Shown here: one piece after another, positions 1 through 5,673 of the stretch
How positions within the stretch are numbered: the stretch's first letter is position 1
How the letters are laid out: every line of letters starts with the position of its first letter
Assembly (NCBI GenBank): GCA_029777145.1
Contig: JAKOSS010000411.1
Coordinates: 1-6,410 of the forward strand
Reading direction: 5' to 3'
Length of the DNA stretch: 6,410 bases
From: Acidobacteriota bacterium
GTDB lineage: Bacteria > Acidobacteriota > Blastocatellia > Pyrinomonadales > Pyrinomonadaceae
Translations under genes and position numbers: made by a program
Notes under the pieces: model-generated
Seen by the model: the letters and a program-made list of their open reading frames with translations, nothing else
Told to the model about the DNA's origin: nothing
Database searches by the model: none

Positions 1-450
1 GATCTGCGACGATACCCGTTCCCACTCGACATCGGTCAACGGTCGAGTCGCCTCAAAGGACAATCGTCCCATTTTCGCGTAACCGTAGCCACCTAGTCCG
101 TCCAATCGTTTGACCGTAATTGATCTCGTCTCACCTTCCTTCGAAATTCGTATCGCGATCGGCGGATCGAAAGTCGGGAAAAGTACTAGCCGGTAGGCGA
201 CATTATCCACGTAATCAACTAGCGGCTTCTCACCGAACCGCCTGAGGACCTCCTTTTCCCATTCCTGATAATCGCTCTTTGACGGGAAACAATCGGACGA
301 CGCCAAGTCATTGCATCCAACCATCTCGATCGGAGTATCTACCCGCGGATAGCCGGAATCAAGGTAGCGGACAATCGAAACAACGATGATGATCGCCGCG
401 ACGAAAGCAGTTCCGAACACGGTTGTTAACTTCGTTCGCCAAAAACTCAT
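1..450 (-). CDS. Hypothetical single-pass membrane protein, 3'-truncated by the window
   Basis: This open frame runs without a stop from an ATG at 450 to the window edge, giving 150 visible residues; the stop lies beyond position 1. I do not recognise a named family. Residues 8-28 form a hydrophobic segment (TTVFGTAFVAAIIIVVSIV) preceded by Arg5 and Lys7, so an N-terminal membrane anchor is likely, with the remainder probably outside the cytoplasm. The rest is soluble and mixed in charge, with Cys46 and Cys54, a stretch reading LVLFPTFDPPIAIRI (88-102), a Gly-rich turn at 118-123 and a DVEWERV segment (140-146). This pattern resembles small hypothetical proteins I associate with Acidobacteriota, but I cannot verify that. 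The start codon overlaps the stop of the upstream HAD gene as ATGA, so translation is probably coupled; no clear Shine-Dalgarno precedes it. Evidence for a real gene is the full-length open frame, the membrane segment and the junction geometry. The function is unknown. Confidence 0.72.
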   Translation of the reverse strand, partial: MSFWRTKLTTVFGTAFVAAIIIVVSIVRYLDSGYPRVDTPIEMVGCNDLASSDCFPSKSDYQEWEKEVLRRFGEKPLVDYVDNVAYRLVLFPTFDPPIAIRISKEGETRSITVKRLDGLGGYGYAKMGRLSFEATRPLTDVEWERVSSQI

Positions 451-1187
451 TGTTTGCTTTGACGTTGAGGATCCCAACAAAGTTCCTCACCGGACTCATT
501 TTCCGACTGGAGCGCAAGCGTCCCGCTTGCAACTTCGCGGAGCGATGTCAGTTCCGCAAAGGTATCAACGAGAAAGTCCGCGCCGGCTCCAACCAACTCA
601 TCCCGTCCACGGAATCCGTACGTGCAACCGATCGTCTTAATCCCCGCGTTTTTCCCGGCCCCGATGTCGATGCGGCTGTCGCCGATCATCACACACTCGG
701 TGATTTCGACGCCGAGCGATCTTGCGGTCTCGACAAGCGGCATCGGATCCGGCTTGCGCTTCGGAAACGTGTCGCCGCCGGCGATCGCATCGAACTTATC
801 CGCGATCCCGAACGACTCAAGGATCTTGACGCTGAAATCGCGCGGCTTGTTCGTAATGACAGCCTTTTTGAAGCCGTTTAGCTTACCGAGCGTTTCGGTG
901 ACGCCGTCGTACAATCGCGTTTTGACCAAACAATTCCGATCGTAATGCGTCCGAAAAACATCGACCGCGCGGTTAACAAGTTCGGCATCCGGTTCGCTTC
1001 CAAGGCTTGCGCGCAGCGATCGCGAAAGCAGGTTGAACACGCCCTCGCCGATGAATCCGTAAACCGCCTCGGTCGCAACCGACGGAACTTCCATCGCGGC
1101 GAGCGCGAGATTCACCGAATCCGCGAGGTCGTCACGGGAATCGATCAAAGTCCCGTCGAGATCAAAGAACAGAAGCCGAATACTCAT
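447..1187 (-). CDS. gph: HAD-superfamily hydrolase, phosphoglycolate phosphatase-like
   Basis: This 246-residue protein is a HAD-family phosphatase. Motif I is FFDLDGT, with nucleophile Asp9 and acid/base Asp11. Motif II is the Thr of ITNKP (Thr112). Motif III is Lys145 in KRKPDP. Motif IV is GDSRIDI (Asp170, Asp174). The alpha-helical cap lies between about residues 15 and 90. This arrangement fits the Gph/PpaX branch, whose members usually hydrolyse 2-phosphoglycolate or similar small phosphates in the cytoplasm; the exact substrate cannot be read from sequence. The usual Gph fold ends near residue 216 (VDTFAELTSL). The last 30 residues are an atypical tail whose first part is encoded by a palindromic repeat (514-530). 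The start at 1187 overlaps the lipoprotein stop as ATGA, with GGA about 6 bases upstream, and its own stop overlaps the next gene as ATGA. Its place in a hyp operon may be only cotranscription; no direct role in hydrogenase maturation is shown. Confidence 0.9.
   Translation of the reverse strand: MSIRLLFFDLDGTLIDSRDDLADSVNLALAAMEVPSVATEAVYGFIGEGVFNLLSRSLRASLGSEPDAELVNRAVDVFRTHYDRNCLVKTRLYDGVTETLGKLNGFKKAVITNKPRDFSVKILESFGIADKFDAIAGGDTFPKRKPDPMPLVETARSLGVEITECVMIGDSRIDIGAGKNAGIKTIGCTYGFRGRDELVGAGADFLVDTFAELTSLREVASGTLALQSENESGEELCWDPQRQSKQ
514..530. repeat. Palindromic short repeat inside the 3' end of the HAD gene
   Basis: The minus strand reads GCAAGCG-GGA-CGCTTGC, a perfect 7-bp inverted repeat with a 3-base loop. 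It is translated as ASGTLA (residues 220-225) of the HAD protein tail, beyond the expected end of the fold. It looks like a REP-type intergenic repeat that has been absorbed into the reading frame. I recall similar GCAAGCGGGACGCTTGC-type repeats in related genomes, but copy number cannot be assessed from one window. Confidence 0.6.
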
Positions 1188-1618
1188 TTGTTGTCCAAAC
1201 TTCCAGCGACCGCCCGCGCGGACGTGAGTTTCGTGATTCGTCCCTCAGCCGAGAACCGTCCCTCATCAAACGGACAATCAGTTGCGCTGTAGTCGACCTC
1301 GCCGCTGAACTCGCATATTTCGCCTGCCTTGCACGCCGCCAAAATTCGCCGCCCCGCGTCGGAATCGTTATCAAAACAAAAACCTGCGAGATCGCCAGAC
1401 TCCTCGCCGTAATACAGAATCGTTGATTCCTTTTCGTTGCTGTGGAGACGTCCCTTGAACGTCACCGACTCGCCGGTCGATGGCTTTTCCGCCGTTGTTG
1501 AAGCTACGGGTGTCGCAGTACTCCGATTTGCCGAATTCGATGTTCCGACGCCTTCAGTCTGAACCTGACACGAGATCATCCCCAGTGTTATTAGCAGCAA
1601 TAGAGGAATCGCTTTCAT
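1184..1618 (-). CDS. Putative small lipoprotein of unknown function
   Basis: The protein has 144 residues when started at the ATG at 1618. A longer frame opens at 1675, but that start would overlap hypD heavily and would bury the signal sequence; the 1618 start gives Lys2, a hydrophobic stretch (residues 3-15) and a lipobox-like MISC ending at Cys17. The Met at the -3 position is slightly unusual for a lipobox. After Cys17 comes a Ser/Thr/Ala-rich linker (about 18-50), typical of exported lipoproteins, then a compact domain (about 50-135) beginning ESVTFKGRL and containing Cys81, Cys96, Cys102 and Cys115, which could form two disulfides. The alternation of strands and the VTFKGRL / CEFSGEV pair hint at a small beta-barrel such as an OB fold, but this is a guess. 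It starts 4 bases after the hypD stop, with GGGAA about 8 bases upstream as ribosome binding site, and its stop overlaps the HAD start as ATGA, so it belongs to the operon. The function is unknown. Confidence 0.78.
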   Translation of the reverse strand: MKAIPLLLLITLGMISCQVQTEGVGTSNSANRSTATPVASTTAEKPSTGESVTFKGRLHSNEKESTILYYGEESGDLAGFCFDNDSDAGRRILAACKAGEICEFSGEVDYSATDCPFDEGRFSAEGRITKLTSARAVAGSLDNK

Positions 1619-1622
1619 CAAT

Positions 1623-2723
<1,101 letters not shown>

Positions 2724-2725
2724 AT

Positions 2726-2846
2726 CGATTTTGGATTTTTGATTTTTGATTTTGGATTTCCCGGGCCGATGATTCGGAATCCGATAGTGATTCGAATACG
2801 ATTCGATCGGAGAAATCCAAAATCCAAAATCGAAAATCTAAAATTT
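2726..2846. repeat. Heptamer-arm hairpin element between hypC and hypD (about 121 bp)
   Basis: Two 35-base arms (2726-2760 and 2812-2846) are inverted copies of one another at 30 of 35 positions and flank a 51-base core (2761-2811). Each arm is five tandem heptamers of the GGATTTT type, with variants such as TGATTTT, CGATTTT and AGATTTT. On the minus strand, one arm overlaps the last codons of hypC and supplies its TAG stop (2840-2838), and the other ends two bases before the hypD ATG. The transcript would fold into a long A/U-rich hairpin. It matches the hypF copy at 4347-4466 in arm design and size but not in core sequence. No transposase is present, so it is best described as a MITE-like or short-tandem-repeat hairpin. 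Confidence 0.85.
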
Positions 2847-3119
2847 CTCAAAGGAAAACTTTCCCGGCGCCGGTTCCTCCCCGAGTTCTTCTTCGAGAAT
2901 TCCCATCTCGCGGAAGATCCGCAGGGTCTCGAGCGCCGATTGTTCGTCGAGCTTTTGGATCGCGAATCCGACATGGACGATCGCGTAGTCGCCGACCGCG
3001 ATCTCGGGGAGATATTCGAGACAGATCTCTTTCGTGATCCCGTCGAAGTCGATCTTCCCCATCCGCGCCCCGTTGGCCTCGTAAACTTCTTTAACTTGTC
3101 CTGGTACGGCTAAACACAT
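2838..3119 (-). CDS. hypC: [NiFe]-hydrogenase maturation chaperone HypC
   Basis: HypC (HypC/HybG/HupF family) is a small chaperone that binds HypD and delivers the Fe(CN)2CO group to the hydrogenase large-subunit precursor. The diagnostic N-terminus MCLAVPG is intact, with Cys2, which becomes the iron/CO2-binding residue after Met removal. The OB-like core follows, with ICLEYLPEIAVGDYAIVHVGFAIQ (32-55), including His49, and the C-terminal helix KLDEQSALETLRIFREMG (56-73). Its 93 residues are slightly longer than many family members; the acidic tail after residue 75 ends FSFEKF, and the stop codon comes from the flanking repeat arm. Cys2 fixes the start at 3119. Only a weak ribosome binding site is visible: GGCGGAA about 10 bases upstream, partly sequestered in a small hairpin. 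It is separated from hypF by 100 bases of repeats. Confidence 0.96.
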   Translation of the reverse strand: MCLAVPGQVKEVYEANGARMGKIDFDGITKEICLEYLPEIAVGDYAIVHVGFAIQKLDEQSALETLRIFREMGILEEELGEEPAPGKFSFEKF

Positions 3120-3131
3120 ACGTTTGGAGTT

Positions 3132-3145
3132 CCGCCTTCAGGCGG
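3132..3145. repeat. Short palindrome just upstream of hypC
   Basis: The minus strand reads CCGCC-TGAA-GGCGG, a perfect 5-bp GC stem with a 4-base loop, ending 12 bases before the hypC ATG. In the mRNA it would sit at or near the ribosome-binding position and includes the only GG-rich stretch available there. It resembles a dispersed REP-like repeat that I associate with related genomes. It lacks a following U-run, so it does not look like a terminator. Confidence 0.55.
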
Positions 3146-3151
3146 CTCTTT

Positions 3152-3182
3152 CATTCCAAAATTCCAGGATTCCAAGATTCCA
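3152..3182. repeat. ATTCC-type direct repeat tract in the hypF-hypC spacer
   Basis: On the plus strand the unit ATTCC recurs four times at short, near-regular spacing (ATTCCAAA, ATTCCAGG, ATTCCAAG, ATTCCAG). It lies between the hypC-proximal palindrome and the lone heptamer arm at the end of hypF, so the 100-base spacer is largely repeats. No function can be assigned. Confidence 0.5.
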
Positions 3183-3203
3183 GCTGACCGCTGAAACCCT
3201 CGC

Positions 3204-3236
3204 AATCCAAAGTCCAAAATCAAAAATCCAAAATCC
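3204..3236. repeat. Lone heptamer-repeat arm at the 3' end of hypF
   Basis: The 33 bases on the minus strand are GGATTTT-type heptamers in tandem (GGATTTT, GGATTTT, TGATTTT, GGACTTT, then GGATT). This matches one arm of the element at 4347-4466 apart from the TGATTTT/AGATTTT and GGACTTT variants. No inverted partner is seen nearby. The reading frame of hypF enters it and stops at the TGA of the TGATTTT variant (3222-3220), so it supplies the last residues (ILDF) and the stop codon. Confidence 0.75.
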
Positions 3237-5673
3237 GGACTCCTGCCAAAACGGCCTGTCCCAACGCGAGTCCGGCGTCGTTCGGCGGCACAATGCGATG
3301 CAAAAGCACTTCAAATCCGGCGCGGTCCAGTTTCGGCCAGACCCGCCGCATCAATGCCGCGTTCTGAAAACAACCGCCAGATAGAGCCACGCGGTCGATA
3401 CCAGATTCTTTGCGAAAACGGCACGCCGTCTCAACGATCAGCTCGGCGACGCCGTTGTGGAACCGCGCCGAGATGCGATCCACACCTACGCCGTTCCTTA
3501 GATCGGAGACGACGTCGCGGACAAGCCCGCGCCAGTCGATCTCGTCTCCGTCAATTTCAAACCCGTAGGAATCCGCTTCATTTTCGTCCAAAACCGCCTC
3601 GAATTCAATCGCGGCCTGCGCCTCGTACGTCGCGTTCTGCCGTACCCCGGCGAGCGACGCGACGGCGTCGAAGACACGACCGAAGCTGCTCGTTTCGACC
3701 GTGTTCAGGCTTCGTTCGAGTTGTTTCTGAAGTACTCCGAGTTCAGTTTCCGAACACGCCGCGACGGGCGCCAGATCGCCGGTCCAGTCGATGCCGGCTT
3801 CCCGCAACAGCCCGAGTGCGATCCGGTAGACGTTCTTGACGGAGGCGTCGCCGCCGGCGAGCGGAAAGTACCGAAGGTGCGCGACGCGTTCGAGCCGCCG
3901 GTAACCGCCCAAAAAGACTTCGCCGCCCCAGATCTTGCCGTCGACGCCGTATCCCGTGCCGTCGAAGGCGAATCCGATAACTTCTTCGTCGCGTATCCCG
4001 TTCTCGGCCATCACCGACGCGATGTGCGCCTGGTGATGCTGGACGCCGATGAAATTCGGAAAATTGCGCCGCGCCCACGAGCTCGAAAGATAATTCGGAT
4101 GCAGATCGCCAACGACTGCTTCCGGCTCGACTCGGAACAGGCTTTTCATCTGTCCGGCCGCATGTTCGAAAGCGCACAGCGTTTCGAGGTTCTCCATATC
4201 GCCGATGTGCTGCGACATAAACGCGTAGTTTTCGCGCGTCAGGCAAAACGCCGCCTTGAGTTCCCCGCCGACGGCAAGCAGTTGCGGGAGCTTGAACGGC
4301 AGCTCGACCGGAAACGGCGCATACCCGCGGGAACGACGGATGGGCAGGATTTTGGATTTTTGATTTTGGATTTTGGATTTCCGTATCGTATCAACGGGGA
4401 ATAATTCGGTCGTCGAGCTGTTATCACAGGGCGAATCCAAAATCCAAAATCCAAAATCTAAAATCCTCGTCACAGAATCGTCGCATTGCACGTAGATCTC
4501 GCGGTCGTGAAGCAGAAAATCGTCGGCGAGTCCGGCGAGTTTTTCGAGCGCCTCGGCGTTGTCCTTGACAATCGGCTCGTTCGAGTAATTTCCGGACGTC
4601 ATTACCAGAACGTCGAGGCCGTCGTCAAACAAGAGATGATGGAGCGGCGCGTACGGCAGCATTATTCCGATGAATTGATTGTTCGGCGCGACCGATTCAG
4701 GCAAACGAGTAGCGTTTTCAGGATCGCCGTCAGCGGCGCGATCCGTCCCTTTTCGAAGCAGAACGATCGGCCGCGCGCGGCTCGTGAGCAATTCCTCTTC
4801 AGTCTCGGATATGTCGGCGAACTTTCGCGCGGTTTCGAGATCGCGCGCCATGACCGCGAACGGCTTGTCGACACGCCCTTTCCGACGCCGCAATTCCTCC
4901 ACCGCGGCTTCGTTCTGCGCATCGCACGCAAGGTGGAAACCGCCAATACCTTTGATGGCCGCAATTCTCCCGGCGCGGAGCGCCTCACGGCAATTTCGGA
5001 TGTGGGAATTCTGATTTCGGATTCGCTCATCTCGAAGTTCGGCCGAAACTCCAACATTCGAAACATCCGAATTCACAAATCCCGAATCCCAAATCACCCT
5101 AGGTCCGCATTCCCAGCAAGAGATCGGCTGCGCGTGGAACCGACGGTCGAGCGGATCGTTGTATTCCGCCGTGCACGCGGCGCACATTTCGAACGCGTCC
5201 ATTGTCGTGTTCGGGCGATCGTACGGAACGTTGCGCGTGATAGTGAATCGAGGTCCGCAATTGGTGCAGTTGATGAACGGATAAAGATACCGACGATCGG
5301 CGGGATCGAACATCTCGCGGAGGCAATCGGCGCAGACCGAGATGTCCGGCGAGATCAGCGTGAAGTCTTCTTCGTGCGCCTCGCTTTCGAGGATCCGAAA
5401 TTCTGAGTCATTATTGGCCGCGATCTCGCTGACCGCGATCGAGGCAATGTGCGCAAGCGGCGGAGCATCGCTTCGCAAAAACGCGACGAATTCGTCGACC
5501 AATTCGCCTTCGGCCTCGATGAAGACGCCTTTCGACTCGTTCCCGACGAACCCGTTGATCCCGAATCGCTTCGCCGCCGAGTAAACGAACGGACGGAAGC
5601 CGACGCCCTGAACGACGCCGGAGATCTCGATCCGAACCCTCCTCGTTCCCGTCTTTGCGGTCATCGGAACCAT
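3220..5673 (-). CDS. hypF: Carbamoyltransferase HypF ([NiFe]-hydrogenase maturation)
   Basis: HypF uses carbamoyl phosphate and ATP to carbamoylate the C-terminal Cys of HypE, the first step in making the cyanide ligands of the active-site iron. Domains appear in order. The acylphosphatase domain has GVVQGVGFRPFVY (19-31). Two zinc fingers of CX2CX18CX2C follow (Cys114/117/136/139 and Cys164/167/186/189). A YrdC-like domain (about 230-400) contains KGIGGFHLAC, KPFAVM and VMTSGNYSNEP. The Kae1-like carbamoyltransferase domain has HHQAH (546-550), FDGTGYGVDG (570-579), LSGGCFQN (764-771) and VPPNDAGLALGQA (795-807). At 817 residues it is longer than usual (about 750-780). A 120-bp repeat adds residues 404-443 in frame, and a second repeat-like linker lies at about 193-225. 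The start ATG at 5673 overlaps the upstream stop as TGATG, with GGAAG 4 bases upstream; an in-frame ATG at 5664 is an alternative. All catalytic motifs are intact, so the enzyme is probably functional. Confidence 0.97.
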   Translation of the reverse strand: MVPMTAKTGTRRVRIEISGVVQGVGFRPFVYSAAKRFGINGFVGNESKGVFIEAEGELVDEFVAFLRSDAPPLAHIASIAVSEIAANNDSEFRILESEAHEEDFTLISPDISVCADCLREMFDPADRRYLYPFINCTNCGPRFTITRNVPYDRPNTTMDAFEMCAACTAEYNDPLDRRFHAQPISCWECGPRVIWDSGFVNSDVSNVGVSAELRDERIRNQNSHIRNCREALRAGRIAAIKGIGGFHLACDAQNEAAVEELRRRKGRVDKPFAVMARDLETARKFADISETEEELLTSRARPIVLLRKGTDRAADGDPENATRLPESVAPNNQFIGIMLPYAPLHHLLFDDGLDVLVMTSGNYSNEPIVKDNAEALEKLAGLADDFLLHDREIYVQCDDSVTRILDFGFWILDSPCDNSSTTELFPVDTIRKSKIQNQKSKILPIRRSRGYAPFPVELPFKLPQLLAVGGELKAAFCLTRENYAFMSQHIGDMENLETLCAFEHAAGQMKSLFRVEPEAVVGDLHPNYLSSSWARRNFPNFIGVQHHQAHIASVMAENGIRDEEVIGFAFDGTGYGVDGKIWGGEVFLGGYRRLERVAHLRYFPLAGGDASVKNVYRIALGLLREAGIDWTGDLAPVAACSETELGVLQKQLERSLNTVETSSFGRVFDAVASLAGVRQNATYEAQAAIEFEAVLDENEADSYGFEIDGDEIDWRGLVRDVVSDLRNGVGVDRISARFHNGVAELIVETACRFRKESGIDRVALSGGCFQNAALMRRVWPKLDRAGFEVLLHRIVPPNDAGLALGQAVLAGVRILDF
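4347..4466. repeat. 120-bp heptamer-arm hairpin element inserted in frame in hypF
   Basis: The 33-base arms at 4347-4379 and 4434-4466 are inverted copies matching at 31 of 33 positions and flank a 54-base core. Each arm is made of GGATTTT heptamers (four and part of a fifth). The element is exactly 40 codons long and is read through in hypF as residues 404-443, beginning ILDFGFWILDS and ending [13 protein letters not shown]. It separates QCDDSVTR (396-403) from PIRRSRGYAPFP (444-455), two blocks that lie close together in ordinary HypF proteins. The core differs from that of the copy at 2726-2846. Confidence 0.88.
5001..5098. repeat. Degenerate repeat element in the hypF linker
   Basis: On the minus strand the sequence shows a seven-base rhythm (TGATTTG, GGATTCG, GGATTTG, TGAATTC, GGATGTT). 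It then reaches a central palindrome TTCGGCCGAA (5038-5047), and afterwards the complementary pattern (GCGAATCC, GAAATCAG, GAATTCCC). It looks like a diverged member or relative of the GGATTTT hairpin family. It is read in frame as residues about 193-225, between the second zinc finger and the YrdC-like domain, where it lengthens a normally shorter linker. The boundaries are approximate. Confidence 0.5.

Noticed and set aside
423..881. Plus-strand open frame of 152 codons opposite the HAD gene
   Set aside because: It is antisense to intact HAD motifs III and IV and spans a gene junction and a palindromic repeat; there is no independent support.
2724..2837. Promoter for hypD within the A/T-rich repeat arms
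   Set aside because: TTGGAT-like and A/T-rich strings occur by virtue of the heptamers, but no convincing -35/-10 pair with proper spacing stands out from the repeat.
2726..2846. Rho-independent terminator between hypC and hypD
   Set aside because: The hairpin is A/T-rich with a 51-base loop and lacks a compact GC stem followed by a U-run; HypC and HypD work together and are expected to be cotranscribed.
3721..4404. Plus-strand open frame of 227 codons opposite the HypF Kae1-like domain
   Set aside because: It is the reverse complement of conserved HypF coding sequence and ends in the heptamer repeat; no motif or start signal supports it.
2726..4466. CRISPR-like array
   Set aside because: The repeated units are contiguous 7-base heptamers in inverted arms, with no regular unique spacers and no cas genes.
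4486..5406. Long plus-strand open frame (306 codons) opposite hypF
   Set aside because: It is antisense to well-conserved HypF motifs, has no recognisable domain, is Arg-rich in the manner of shadow frames, and no other plus-strand gene is supported in the window.
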